In this document: one piece after another, positions 1-9,963 of the stretch | Layout: each line of letters starts with the position of its first letter | Numbering within the stretch: the first letter of the stretch is position 1 | DNA from: Fidelibacterota bacterium | GTDB taxonomy: Bacteria > Fidelibacterota > Marinisomatia > Marinisomatales > TCS55 | Direction: 5' to 3' | Length of the DNA stretch: 64,000 nt | Assembly (NCBI GenBank): GCA_029936965.1 | Contig: JAPYRG010000008.1 | Location: forward strand, 1 to 64,000 | Notes under the pieces: model-generated | Told to the model about the DNA's origin: nothing | Databases searched by the model: none | What the model saw: only the letters and a program-made list of their open reading frames with translations | Position numbers and translations under genes: made by a program

Positions 1-1421
1 TTAGTTCCAACACTAGTTCTATAAAAGTTGATGATGGAATTACCAGCGCTGATTTATCTGCAAAAATATCTTCTAGACAATATGGGCAATCGATACAAGA
101 TCTTGAGGTGTATTTTGAAAGTACGAATGGAAGTTTAAGTGAATTAAGTAAATATACAGATTCGCTAGGTATTGCATTGGTAAATTTTAAAGATACTGGT
201 GATCCCAATGAAGCTGGCGTTTCTACTATTGTTGCACGTTACTTACATCCTGTATTTGGGACTCTTATTGATTCTGTGCAGATTACCATTTTAGATACAA
301 CATATTCAGGCACCCCAGCATATGTAGAAATTCCCTCTTCATATCCAGGTGAAATTATGGTAGTTGGTGGAGGTGGATTAGAGTCTACACAGATTTGCGC
401 AAGAGTGTTTGATGAAAATGGTGTCTTAGTAAATGAGCCGGTAAATGTTACTTTCATTCTTGGACCAAATATTCCATCTGGCACTAATCTTAATAATGCA
501 GGTATGATTGATTCTGCATTTACTGCGAACGGTGAAGCCTGTGTTTCTATTAATAGTGGTACAGGTCCAGGACCAGTGAGAGTTACTGCCTCTGTAGTTA
601 CTGATTCTGGTGAAGTTATTAGCGCAACTTCTACTCCTGTGATTATTGCCACTGGACCACCGTATTTTATTGAACCAGATTATAATCCTCAGGAAAGCGA
701 GCCAATAGGCGGAGGTTTTTATCAGACAGAAGCAGCAGCTATAGTCTTTGATCGTTGGTATAATCCAGTTTCTGATAGCACATATGTTTACTGGACTATG
801 GAACCACAATTCCCTGATACATTGATTGATGCTTTTGTAGAAGGCGTTAGTTTCACAGGTAACGAAAATATAAATGGAGATAGTTTTTCTGGTGTAGCAT
901 ATACAACTATTACTTATTCTACAGATGCAATAGGTAGTTTAGGTCAAGTTTCAGCACTTACTTTTGGAACTAATGGAGATACAATTACGGCACGAATTAA
1001 TGAGGACGAAGGTGAAGCAATCATGTTCTTTGTACCTGGGCAATTAACTCTTGGTTCTCCAACGCAATATTGGGATTTTTCCACGATGGGAGCGACTGCT
1101 CAATTAGAGGTAACAGGGACTTTGATTGATTATTATGGAAATGCAGTTGCTGAAGCACCTATAATGATTACAGCAACTGGTGCGGCAAGTATTTATTGGC
1201 CATTAGCTCCAATATTAGCAAACCAAGGAGAAACAAACACTGATGGGCAAGTAACATTTCTTATAGAATATGATCAGGGCATTTGCGCTCCAATAGCAAA
1301 TTCAGACCCACAAGTATATGAGGATTTTACGTCAACTATTACGGCGTTTTTACTGATCCCAACACAAATTACAAGTGATCCATTAGAAGTATTATTTGTT
1401 CGAACATATCAAGGACCCTAA
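1..1421 (+). CDS. Secreted Ig-like repeat protein, 5'-truncated by window edge
   Basis: The reading frame is open from base 3, so the gene begins before the window; the ATG at 108 is probably internal. The visible 472 codons are Thr/Ser/Gly/Asp-rich beta-strand sequence arranged as at least three bacterial Ig-like (Big/invasin-type) units. Each has a pattern such as V-x-D-x-x-G-x-x-V-x-x-x-P-V followed by a G-x-A/V-x-V-x-I strand (for example around ARVFDENGVLVNEPVNVTF and TLIDYYGNAVAEAPIMITA). Such repeats normally form extracellular stalks or adhesins. There is no C-terminal sorting domain; the protein ends in EVLFVRTYQGP. Three bases separate it from pilB, so it is probably cotranscribed with the pilus genes and could be a surface protein linked to them. 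The exact function is unknown and the N-terminus is not visible. Confidence 0.7.
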   Translation, partial: SSNTSSIKVDDGITSADLSAKISSRQYGQSIQDLEVYFESTNGSLSELSKYTDSLGIALVNFKDTGDPNEAGVSTIVARYLHPVFGTLIDSVQITILDTTYSGTPAYVEIPSSYPGEIMVVGGGGLESTQICARVFDENGVLVNEPVNVTFILGPNIPSGTNLNNAGMIDSAFTANGEACVSINSGTGPGPVRVTASVVTDSGEVISATSTPVIIATGPPYFIEPDYNPQESEPIGGGFYQTEAAAIVFDRWYNPVSDSTYVYWTMEPQFPDTLIDAFVEGVSFTGNENINGDSFSGVAYTTITYSTDAIGSLGQVSALTFGTNGDTITARINEDEGEAIMFFVPGQLTLGSPTQYWDFSTMGATAQLEVTGTLIDYYGNAVAEAPIMITATGAASIYWPLAPILANQGETNTDGQVTFLIEYDQGICAPIANSDPQVYEDFTSTITAFLLIPTQITSDPLEVLFVRTYQGP

Positions 1422-1424
1422 ACC

Positions 1425-3149
1425 ATGGCACAAGAATTCAATCCACAATTTCAAAAGATCGGTGATATTTTAGTCCACGAAGATAAAATAAGTGAAAGTC
1501 AGTTAAATGATGCACTTGCTGAACAAAAGATTCGTAAAGAAAAGTTAGGAAAAGTTTTACTTGATCAAGGAATAATTACAGAAGATGACCTTGTAAAAGT
1601 GTATTCTATGCAATTAGGGTATGATCAAGCTTCTGATGAAGAATTATTTTCTGCTGATCCTGATGTGGTAGAATCTATACCAGAAGATTTTGCAAGGCAG
1701 AATATGATACTGGCTTTACGAAAATCTACAAGTTCTATAGTCGTAGCAATGGAAGACCCAGAAGACTTGGTTGCTATTGATTCTTTAAAACGTTTGACCA
1801 ATTTAAACCCTGAAGTGCTTGTAGCGGGTCCATCTGCGTTAAATCGTGCTTTAGATCAGATCTATGGGAAAATACGTCAGGCAGGTGAAGTAGAAGAAGC
1901 AGTTGAAAATATAAAGGTAATATCTGGCGATGACGATAATCAGGAAGAAGTGGATCTGTCACCAGATAAGGTATCTACGGAAGACGCTCCCATTGTTAAG
2001 CTTGTGAACCTAATTTTACAGGAAGCTATTAAAGAAAGAGCAACTGATATTCATCTAGAGCCACAACAGAATAAAGTAATAGTTCGTATTAGAATTGATG
2101 GGGTTTTGCAGATAATTATGACACCACCTAGTTCATCATTAAGTGGTTTAGTAACAAGAATAAAGATTTTGTCGAATTTAAATATTGCTGAAAGAAGACT
2201 CCCTCAGGATGGTAGGTTTACTATAAAAGCTTCTAATAGAGAGATTGATGTTCGTGTTTCCATTCTTCCGACTGTATATGGTGAGAAAACTGTTCTTAGA
2301 TTGCTTGATAAATCCGGATTTGGTTATAATTTAAAAAGTTTAGGTTTTGAGGATAAAATGCATTCTATTTTCCGCAGAGCAATTTCTCAGCCTTATGGCA
2401 TGGTTGTTGTTTCAGGACCAACCGGATCCGGAAAATCAACTTCTTTATATGCTTCATTAAAAGAAATAAAAAATGAATCAACAAATATCACTACCGTAGA
2501 AGACCCTGTTGAATACCAGCTTGAGGGGATTAATCAAGTACAGGTTCATGATAGTATTGGTTTATCATTTGGCTCTTCACTTAGATCTATATTAAGACAA
2601 GACCCAGATATTTTGTTAATTGGTGAGATCAGGGATGAAGAAACTGCAGATATTGCTGTAAAATTTTCATTAACTGGTCATCTTGTTTTCTCCACAGTTC
2701 ATGCCAATGATGCAGCTTCTACTATAACAAGGTTATTAGATATAGGTATAAAGCCATTTCTAGTTGGATCTTGTTTGAATTTGGTAATGGCTCAAAGATT
2801 AGTAAGAACTATTTGTGATAATTGTAAAGAAGAGTATACTCCTACTAAAGAGGAATTAAATAGGATAAATCTTGAGGAATCTAGAGTTAAGGGTAAGAAA
2901 TTATTCCAAGGGAAAGGATGTAGTCATTGCCGCAATACGGGGTATCATGGTCGAACAGGTATATTCGAACTTATCCTTATGTCTAGGGAAATTAGGGGGT
3001 TGGTTTTTGATAATTCTAATGAAGATATAATACGTCAAAAAGCTTTAGAAGAAGGCATGGTTACGCTTCGGGAGAGCGGAATTGATAAAGTGTTAAATGG
3101 GTCAACAACAATAGCTGAAATAATGCGCTCAACGGTTGAGGATTTTTAA
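1425..3149 (+). CDS. pilB: Type IV pilus / type II secretion assembly ATPase (PilB/GspE family)
   Basis: This is the cytoplasmic hexameric ATPase that powers pilin or pseudopilin assembly. An N-terminal MshEN/GspE-N region (about residues 8-150) precedes the ATPase core. The core has Walker A GPTGSGKST at residues 331-339, Walker B DILLIGEIRD at 395-404, and the His-box region around FSTVHAND. A zinc-binding tetracysteine is present (C464, C467, C499, C502), which is typical of PilB/GspE and absent from PilT retraction ATPases. At 574 aa it has the usual length. Its stop overlaps the pilC start by one base (TAATG), and pilC and pilD follow directly. No pilin or secretin gene is visible, so whether it drives a pilus or a type II secretion system cannot be decided here. 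Confidence 0.95.
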   Translation: MAQEFNPQFQKIGDILVHEDKISESQLNDALAEQKIRKEKLGKVLLDQGIITEDDLVKVYSMQLGYDQASDEELFSADPDVVESIPEDFARQNMILALRKSTSSIVVAMEDPEDLVAIDSLKRLTNLNPEVLVAGPSALNRALDQIYGKIRQAGEVEEAVENIKVISGDDDNQEEVDLSPDKVSTEDAPIVKLVNLILQEAIKERATDIHLEPQQNKVIVRIRIDGVLQIIMTPPSSSLSGLVTRIKILSNLNIAERRLPQDGRFTIKASNREIDVRVSILPTVYGEKTVLRLLDKSGFGYNLKSLGFEDKMHSIFRRAISQPYGMVVVSGPTGSGKSTSLYASLKEIKNESTNITTVEDPVEYQLEGINQVQVHDSIGLSFGSSLRSILRQDPDILLIGEIRDEETADIAVKFSLTGHLVFSTVHANDAASTITRLLDIGIKPFLVGSCLNLVMAQRLVRTICDNCKEEYTPTKEELNRINLEESRVKGKKLFQGKGCSHCRNTGYHGRTGIFELILMSREIRGLVFDNSNEDIIRQKALEEGMVTLRESGIDKVLNGSTTIAEIMRSTVEDF

Positions 3150-4396
3150 TGCCAGCCTACACCTATTTAATTAAAGACGAATCTGGCGGCAGAAGTGAAG
3201 GACAGATTAAAGCTGACAACCTAGATATTGCAATGCAGAAGTTGTCTGCTGATAATCAAATTATTGTCAAATTGGAAGAGGTGGATACTACATGGGATTT
3301 CATAGGTCCATTTATTGATGAAATTAATCTATCTATCGAGCGTTTTAAAAATAGAATTCCACTAAGTAATTTAGTTTTTTTTACTAGGCAGTTGGCCACT
3401 ATGTACTCTGCAGGTTTGACTTTGGAACGAGCTATTCAAGGGCTAGCTAGCGAGGAACGTCATCCTAAACTAAAGAAAGTTTTAACAAATGTTGGAGAAA
3501 ATATTCGAAAAGGGTTGTCATTATCTGAAGCATTGCAAAGACATCCAGGAGTGTTTTCAACTCTATTTGTATCTTTAACTAAAGCTGGTGAGGTTAGTGG
3601 AAATTTGGATGAAATTTTAGATGAATTAGCAACATATCTGGAAAACTTAGACGATGTAAGAAGAAAAGTGAGATCAGCGATGACTTATCCTATATTTATG
3701 GTTATCTTTCTTTTAGCAATGATGAGTGCAATGTTTATGTGGATTATTCCAATGTTCTCTGATGTGTATGTGCAATTAGGTGCCAATTTGCCTGCAGCCA
3801 CAAGGAAACTGGTATCATTAAGTGAATGGATAAGCATCAATTTTAATTCAATAGTTTTTTCATTATTTGGATTTATTGGTGGACTATGGCTTATTTCAAA
3901 AACACAAAGGGGTGGATATGTTCTTGATTCGATTAAGTTAAAGGTTCCTGTCTTTGGGTCATTACTTAATCAATCAATACTTAATAAATTTGCAAAAACT
4001 GCTGGCATTTTGTTAAATGCTGGTGTCCCTGTCATTGAATCTATGAATTTGATAGGGAAAATAGTAAGTAATCGCGTCTATGAAGTTGCTATTGGAGAGG
4101 CATCAGAATATATAAGAGACGGGTTCAATATTACTTCTGCTTTACGTAGGACTGAGGTGTTTCCTCCAATATTGTTGCAATTAACTGCTACAGGTGAAGA
4201 AACAGGTGAACTAGATTCTCTTTTGGATAGAACTGCAGATTATTATTATAAGCAAGTAAATGCATTAGTAGAGAGGATGACAACTTTAATTGAGCCAATA
4301 TTAATTCTTATGGTAGGAATTATTATTGCTGTAATGGTTGTTATAACATATTTACCTGTATTTTACTTAGGCGCTGCTTTACAATCAGGTTTATAA
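3149..4396 (+). CDS. pilC: Type IV pilus / type II secretion inner-membrane platform protein (PilC/GspF family)
   Basis: This polytopic inner-membrane protein forms the assembly platform on which the PilB ATPase acts. The sequence shows two copies of the T2SSF domain, starting near residue 70 (FFTRQLATMYSAGLTLERAI) and near residue 285 (FAKTAGILLNAGVPVIESM). Hydrophobic segments lie near residues 175-200, 225-245 and 380-405. At 415 aa it matches the family length. The start codon overlaps the pilB stop and its own stop overlaps the start of pilD (TAATG), which implies translational coupling of the three genes. Confidence 0.95.
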   Translation: MPAYTYLIKDESGGRSEGQIKADNLDIAMQKLSADNQIIVKLEEVDTTWDFIGPFIDEINLSIERFKNRIPLSNLVFFTRQLATMYSAGLTLERAIQGLASEERHPKLKKVLTNVGENIRKGLSLSEALQRHPGVFSTLFVSLTKAGEVSGNLDEILDELATYLENLDDVRRKVRSAMTYPIFMVIFLLAMMSAMFMWIIPMFSDVYVQLGANLPAATRKLVSLSEWISINFNSIVFSLFGFIGGLWLISKTQRGGYVLDSIKLKVPVFGSLLNQSILNKFAKTAGILLNAGVPVIESMNLIGKIVSNRVYEVAIGEASEYIRDGFNITSALRRTEVFPPILLQLTATGEETGELDSLLDRTADYYYKQVNALVERMTTLIEPILILMVGIIIAVMVVITYLPVFYLGAALQSGL

Positions 4397-5154
4397 TGGA
4401 ATTCTCTATTTTCTTTATAATTGGTACTTTTGTTGGAAGTTTTTTTAATGTAGTTATTTATCGTCTTCCACGAGATGAATCAGTGATCAGGCCAAGATCG
4501 CATTGTCCAAATTGTAAAAATTCTATTCCATTTTACAGAAATATTCCCATCATTTCATTTATTATTCAACTTGGTAAATGCGCACATTGCAAAAAACGTA
4601 TTTCTATTCAATATCCAGCTGTTGAATTAATAAATGGACTATTGTGGGGCTGGGCCTTTTCAAGTTTACCATTTTCAGAGGCTATAACTGTATCATTGTT
4701 TTGCTCTATACTTGTTTCAATTTCTTGGATAGATTCTAGAATCTATATGATTCCGCTTGACTTAATAATTGTTGGAGCAATCATTATTATTTTATCTATA
4801 ATTTTTGGAGTGTTATCTTTAGATCAGGCTTTATTAGGTATTGTAGCTGGAGTTTTTTTTCCTGGACTAATGATGGGCTTAACTTGGCTTGTGACTAGAA
4901 GGCAGGGTATGGGATTTGGAGATTTACAATTAGGATTAATTCTCGGTGCGTGGTTAGGGCCTATATTGATGATCCTAACTTTGTTTCTTGCTTCATTATT
5001 AGGCTTAATAGCATGGATATTAATTTCTATTTTTAAAGGTATTGATAGAAATAGACCATTGCCATTTGCCCCTTATCTTACATTTAGCGCAATTAGTATT
5101 TTTATTGTTAGTAATTATTCCACTACATTAATTGATCATTTAATTATGGTCTAA
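4396..5154 (+). CDS. pilD: Prepilin peptidase / N-methyltransferase (PilD/GspO, family A24)
   Basis: This membrane aspartyl protease cleaves and N-methylates type IV (pseudo)prepilins. An N-terminal methylase-type region has the zinc-binding pairs C37/C40 and C62/C65. The two catalytic aspartates of the A24 family are seen as D113 (in WIDSR) and D176 (in GFGDLQLG). The rest is about seven to eight hydrophobic segments, as expected. The 252-aa length is normal for the bifunctional form. Because a processing enzyme is encoded, pilins must exist elsewhere in the genome; none is recognisable in this window. Confidence 0.93.
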   Translation: MEFSIFFIIGTFVGSFFNVVIYRLPRDESVIRPRSHCPNCKNSIPFYRNIPIISFIIQLGKCAHCKKRISIQYPAVELINGLLWGWAFSSLPFSEAITVSLFCSILVSISWIDSRIYMIPLDLIIVGAIIIILSIIFGVLSLDQALLGIVAGVFFPGLMMGLTWLVTRRQGMGFGDLQLGLILGAWLGPILMILTLFLASLLGLIAWILISIFKGIDRNRPLPFAPYLTFSAISIFIVSNYSTTLIDHLIMV

Positions 5155-5172
5155 AGTGATTATAAGGTTAAA

Positions 5173-8100
5173 ATGAAAAAAATCTATAAAATTCTATTAA
5201 TAGTAATTTTGGTTTCAGCTGTATCATATGGCCAAGATGAGATAAGGAAATTATCAAATGGTTTTTCTTCTATTCCAGGAGATAATAGGATGCATTTTTC
5301 ATTAGCGAGTTATGAAATAAAGGATGTAACTATTGATGGACAAACCTTTAAAAAGCCTGTTGTCCCATTTGGTGGATTAAAATCAGAAGAAGGTGAGCCA
5401 ACTTTACCAACTATTACGACATTTTATCAAGTGTCTCCTAATAAATCTTATACTATTCATGTAAATGTTACTTCTTCTGAATGGATTGACAATATAGATA
5501 TTTTACCTCATCAAACATGGGATAGTGAATCGGATGAGGCTAATGTACTTTTTAAAAGAAATATAGAATTATACACTTCAGACATGAAGTACCCTGACAA
5601 TCAAGGAGAGGTCTCGAATACATTTGTGTTTAGGGATTTGCCAGTAGTTAAGGCTTCAATTACTCCGTTTAGATACTATCCCTTATCTAGGAAACTTGAG
5701 GTTATAACATCGGCCGATATTGAATTGATAGAAGTAGGAGACGTTGACCCCGTACAAATTCCTAATCGAATTTCTCGGGTTTTTGAACCATTATATGAAG
5801 CTTTAGTTGTTAATTATAACCGATCTACTAATGATGATGATTATCAGAAACCATCAATACTGTATATTTTGCCAAGCAACTCATCAAATCTAATGGCAAA
5901 TCTTGAAATTTTATTTGATTGGCGTCATCGATGTGGATATGTGGTTAATTATGTTTCGACAAGTACTACTGGAAATAGTTCCAGTTCGATTAAAAATTAT
6001 ATTAGTAATGCTTATAGTACCTGGGATGATCCTCCAGAATATGTTGCGTTAGTTGGGGATGCAAATGGAAGCTATTCCATACCAACATATTTTGAAAGTT
6101 TTAGTAGTTATAATGGAGAAGGAGATCATCCATATTCGCAATTAGTAGGCAATGATTTACTGCCTGAAGTGATTATTGGCAGATTATCTTTTAGCTCAAC
6201 AACAGAGCTTGCTACGATCGTAAATAAAACTGTTCAATATGAAAGCAATCCCTATCTCAGTCAGAATTGGTTTCATAGCGCATCGGTTGTAGGAGATGCC
6301 TCAACATCAGGGATATCTACAGTTATAACTAGTGAAAATATTAAAGAGTTAATGGAATATCATGGATATGATGATGTTCGTACTATCTATAACTCTCCAT
6401 TTCCATCGCAGATGGTTGCAGATTTAAATGCGGGTTTAACTTTTTTTAATTATCGCGGATATTATGGAGTGAGTGGCTTTAACTCCGGTAATATAAATAG
6501 TCTGTCTAATGGTTTTAAATTGTCAATTGCTACTGTTATTACTTGTGGTACGGGTTCCTTTTCATCTGGTACAGCTTTATCAGAAACATTTGTAAGGGCG
6601 GGGACGCCAACTCAGCCTAAAGGTGCTGTAGCTTCTGTTGGTACTGCAACAATTGGTACACATACAATGTTTAATAATGCTGTTGATATGGGCTTTTATT
6701 ATGGTGTTTTTGTTGATAAAATGGAAACAGCTGGAGCTGCTTTAGCTAGAGGCAAATTAAATCTATATCTCAATTATCCAAATAATCCAAACAATTATGT
6801 CAATATATTTACTCATTGGAATAATCTTATAGGAGATCCAGCTTTGCAAATGTGGACAGATGTCCCACAATCTTTTACGGTGAGCCATGAGAGCACAATT
6901 TCATCTGGAACTAATTATTATGATGTGGAAGTGTTGGATTATTTTAATGAACCAGTTGAAAGTGCCTATGTTACGATCTTAAAAGGAAATGATATTATAT
7001 TTGAATCTGGCTATACTGATATTAATGGTCGCATTATATTGTCTGTAGGTTCTGCTTCATTAGGTAGTGTCGATTTGACAGTAATAAAAAGAAATTTTGT
7101 TCCCTATCAAGGACAGTTTCAGATCAATGGCCAGAGTGTAAATGTAAATTCTGTTGAAGGTGCATTTACTATTGATGATGATATGAATGGTTTATCTATA
7201 GGAAATGCTAATGGAGTGATTGATGGAGGAGAGACTATTGAGTTAACTATACCTATATATAATTATGGGACAGATAATGCAGAGGGTGTTTACTGTAAAC
7301 TGATTGGCGGTGATGGATTTATCAATTATAGTATTGATAGTTTATATATTGGAACTTTAACTAGTGGAATGACAGGAAATGAAGGACAGTCATTTGTTTT
7401 TGAAGTAGAATCTGGAATATTAGAAAATGAAAATTTCCCATTAAGATTATTAATTAAAGATATAAATGACTCTAACTGGTTGAGTCAAATTCAACTTTCT
7501 ATTTCAGGCACGAGGTTACTTGCAGATAAAGTATATGTGCATGATGACCCAGTATTTGGTAATGATCACCTTGATCCAGGTGAAACTGCTGAAATCGAAA
7601 TAGAGATTTCAAATATTGGTTCAATGATGGCGAACAATGTAAGTGGTCGTTTATATTCAAATTATCCTGGTTTAGAAATTATAGATGACCAAGGATTTTG
7701 GCCATTAATTGTACAAAACAATTTTTCAATTAATACTACTGATAAGTTTGAAGTTATTGCTGCTGAAGATATAATTCCAGGCACAGTAGTTGAATTATTT
7801 ATAGATCTGGAATCTCCTGATGGCGCAGCTCAGAGTGCAAATATTCCATTGCAGATTGGTGTTAAAGAGGTAGATGATCCACTTGGCCCAGATTTATATG
7901 GATATTATGCGTATGATAGTGGTGATATATTATATTCAAACACACCATATTTTAATTGGATTGAAATAGATCCATTATATAATGGATCTGGTACCCAGTT
8001 GCCATTAAGTGACTACGGGGATAATCAAGATGATGTAACCACAGTTAATCTGCCATTTACATTTAAGTTTTATGGTGTTGATTATGATCAGATTAGTGTT

Positions 8101-8772
8101 TCTAGCAATGGATGGGTATCTATGGGATCTACATCCATGAAATCATTCAGGAATTATCATATACCTGGCCCTGGTGGTCCTTCTCCAATGATAGCTGTAT
8201 TTTGGGATGATCTTAATACAACTACTAGCGGGGGACGTGTTTATAAATGGTATGATGAATTAAACCATCAGTTTGTTATTCAATGGTCACACTTGAGAAC
8301 TTATGATAATAATAGTTTAGAAAATTTTCAGCTAATCCTTAAGGATTCTCAACATTATTTCACACCTACAGGCGATGGAGAAATATTAATGCAATATGCA
8401 GATTTTAATAATACATCAACTGGCAACTATAGTTGGGGTCAAGTGCATGGGAATTACTGCACTATAGGCTTAGAAGATCAAAGTGAAACTATTGGCCTTG
8501 AATATACCTTTAATAATACTTATGCTATTTCAGCCATGCCGCTTGAAGATTCTACTGCAATATTATTCACCACGAGAGGAGCAAGCATTCTCCAACGTGG
8601 AGATATTAATCAGGATGGATTATTAAATATAATAGATGTACTTACTCTTGTTGATTTTGTCCAATCAAGTAATACAGGAGAATTGAATCCTTATCTCGCA
8701 GATGTAAATGCAGACGAAATCATTAATTTTCTGGACATGATAAGTATTGTTCGGGAAATAATGGGCTATTAA
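5173..8772 (+). CDS. Secreted C25 (gingipain-like) peptidase-family protein with C-terminal dockerin repeats
   Basis: Residues 1-20 form a signal peptide ending near SYGQ. A gingipain-type propeptide region follows, then a C25 catalytic-like domain (about 225-560) with VALVGDANG, the nucleophile-like Cys C458 (ITCGTG) and LIGDPAL. The segment that normally carries the catalytic His reads NYRGYYG at 426-432, so the His seems replaced by Tyr. Ig-like regions follow. A module of about 230 residues (GYYAYD...FWDDL...IGLEDQ) is shared with the protein at 19794. The last 58 residues are a dockerin type I domain with two calcium loops, the first DINQDG at 1144-1149. There is no YPNPFNP sorting domain. 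The start has a weak AAGG four bases ahead. PorU (type IX sortase) was considered and judged less likely because of the dockerin. Confidence 0.85.
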   Translation: MKKIYKILLIVILVSAVSYGQDEIRKLSNGFSSIPGDNRMHFSLASYEIKDVTIDGQTFKKPVVPFGGLKSEEGEPTLPTITTFYQVSPNKSYTIHVNVTSSEWIDNIDILPHQTWDSESDEANVLFKRNIELYTSDMKYPDNQGEVSNTFVFRDLPVVKASITPFRYYPLSRKLEVITSADIELIEVGDVDPVQIPNRISRVFEPLYEALVVNYNRSTNDDDYQKPSILYILPSNSSNLMANLEILFDWRHRCGYVVNYVSTSTTGNSSSSIKNYISNAYSTWDDPPEYVALVGDANGSYSIPTYFESFSSYNGEGDHPYSQLVGNDLLPEVIIGRLSFSSTTELATIVNKTVQYESNPYLSQNWFHSASVVGDASTSGISTVITSENIKELMEYHGYDDVRTIYNSPFPSQMVADLNAGLTFFNYRGYYGVSGFNSGNINSLSNGFKLSIATVITCGTGSFSSGTALSETFVRAGTPTQPKGAVASVGTATIGTHTMFNNAVDMGFYYGVFVDKMETAGAALARGKLNLYLNYPNNPNNYVNIFTHWNNLIGDPALQMWTDVPQSFTVSHESTISSGTNYYDVEVLDYFNEPVESAYVTILKGNDIIFESGYTDINGRIILSVGSASLGSVDLTVIKRNFVPYQGQFQINGQSVNVNSVEGAFTIDDDMNGLSIGNANGVIDGGETIELTIPIYNYGTDNAEGVYCKLIGGDGFINYSIDSLYIGTLTSGMTGNEGQSFVFEVESGILENENFPLRLLIKDINDSNWLSQIQLSISGTRLLADKVYVHDDPVFGNDHLDPGETAEIEIEISNIGSMMANNVSGRLYSNYPGLEIIDDQGFWPLIVQNNFSINTTDKFEVIAAEDIIPGTVVELFIDLESPDGAAQSANIPLQIGVKEVDDPLGPDLYGYYAYDSGDILYSNTPYFNWIEIDPLYNGSGTQLPLSDYGDNQDDVTTVNLPFTFKFYGVDYDQISVSSNGWVSMGSTSMKSFRNYHIPGPGGPSPMIAVFWDDLNTTTSGGRVYKWYDELNHQFVIQWSHLRTYDNNSLENFQLILKDSQHYFTPTGDGEILMQYADFNNTSTGNYSWGQVHGNYCTIGLEDQSETIGLEYTFNNTYAISAMPLEDSTAILFTTRGASILQRGDINQDGLLNIIDVLTLVDFVQSSNTGELNPYLADVNADEIINFLDMISIVREIMGY

Positions 8773-8781
8773 GGAAGTTTC

Positions 8782-9963
8782 ATGATCATATCACCCCTCT
8801 TTTTTCTTGGAATTATTGTTCTAATATTAATTCTAATAGGATATTTAGAAAGAGTAAATCATCAGTATGTAATATCTAATATTCCATTGAGGATACATGT
8901 GAATGGGACTCGAGGTAAATCAAGCGTAACACGTCTTATTGCTGCTGGATTGCGTGCAGGTGGGATGCGAACTTTTGCGAAGACGACAGGAACAGCTCCA
9001 AGAATTATTGATTCTGAAGGGAAAGATAGGATTATTCATAGGTTGCGCTCAGCGTCAATTGGAGAGCAAATTAAATTAATGCGATTATTTTCCAAGGAAA
9101 AACCTGATGCTATAGTAATGGAATGCATGGCAGTACAACCAGAATATCAATGGATATCAGAACATCAAATGATACAATCGCATGTTGGAGTGATCACGAA
9201 TGCTAGACCAGATCATCTAGAAGAAATGGGACCAACTATAGATGATGTTAAGAAATCATTAGGAAATACTATTCCACAAAATGGCAAGGTGGTGTTTGGA
9301 GAAAAAAATATAGTTGATTCAGTTTCAGATATAGCAGAGTTTAGAAATACCAAGTATTTTGTAGCAGATGAAGATGCTATTACAGATACTCAACTAGCAG
9401 GATTTCCATATATAGAACATCCTCAAAATATCGCAGTAGCACTCAAGGTATGTAATGAATTAGGGGTTAAAGAAGATATTGCTCTTAACGGCATGCAGAA
9501 TTCCCAGCCTGATCCTGGTGCTTTAGTTATTAATAATATTGATTTTGGAAAAGGTAATATTCATTTTATTAATTCAATGGCAGCTAATGATCCTGTTTCT
9601 ACTTTACAGATTTGGAATATTATAAAAAGTAAATATAACTCCAATAATTATTATTCTATTTATTTGAACTGTAGAGAAGATCGACGAAGTAGAACACATC
9701 AATTATTAGAACTTATTTATAACGAAATAAATCCTCAAAAAGCAATAATTAGAGGAAAAAAAATAGAAGCTCTTGTAAATAGAATGGATAGTTTTTCTCC
9801 TAATACAATTACGCAGATAGTTCAAGAAGATGAACCAATACAATCATCAATAGATCAATTTAAAGAACTTCCATCTGAATCTATTTTATTTGCGATAGGC
9901 AATCAAGCTGGGTTTGGTCAAGATTTAATTAATGCACTAACGGAGTTTAAGTCTCATGACTGA
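8782..9963 (+). CDS. pgsB: Poly-gamma-glutamate synthase ligase subunit PgsB/CapB
   Basis: This is the ATP-dependent amide ligase that polymerises glutamate through gamma-linkages at the membrane, related to the Mur ligases. There is one N-terminal transmembrane segment (about residues 4-22). A Mur-type P-loop NGTRGKSS lies at 41-48, followed by the conserved stretch with TGTAPR. The signature VMECMAVQPEYQW and the later VITNARPDHLEEMGP are typical of PgsB. The 393-aa length is the same as I remember for Bacillus subtilis PgsB. An AAGGAAG ribosome binding site precedes the ATG. The end overlaps pgsC by 8 bases. The product could be a surface polymer, a released polymer or an osmolyte store; the sequence alone does not say. 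Confidence 0.93.
   Translation: MIISPLFFLGIIVLILILIGYLERVNHQYVISNIPLRIHVNGTRGKSSVTRLIAAGLRAGGMRTFAKTTGTAPRIIDSEGKDRIIHRLRSASIGEQIKLMRLFSKEKPDAIVMECMAVQPEYQWISEHQMIQSHVGVITNARPDHLEEMGPTIDDVKKSLGNTIPQNGKVVFGEKNIVDSVSDIAEFRNTKYFVADEDAITDTQLAGFPYIEHPQNIAVALKVCNELGVKEDIALNGMQNSQPDPGALVINNIDFGKGNIHFINSMAANDPVSTLQIWNIIKSKYNSNNYYSIYLNCREDRRSRTHQLLELIYNEINPQKAIIRGKKIEALVNRMDSFSPNTITQIVQEDEPIQSSIDQFKELPSESILFAIGNQAGFGQDLINALTEFKSHD

Noticed and set aside
5173-8772. PorU, the type IX secretion sortase
   Set aside because: It shares the C25 fold and lacks a sorting domain like PorU, but it ends in a dockerin and appears to lack the catalytic His.
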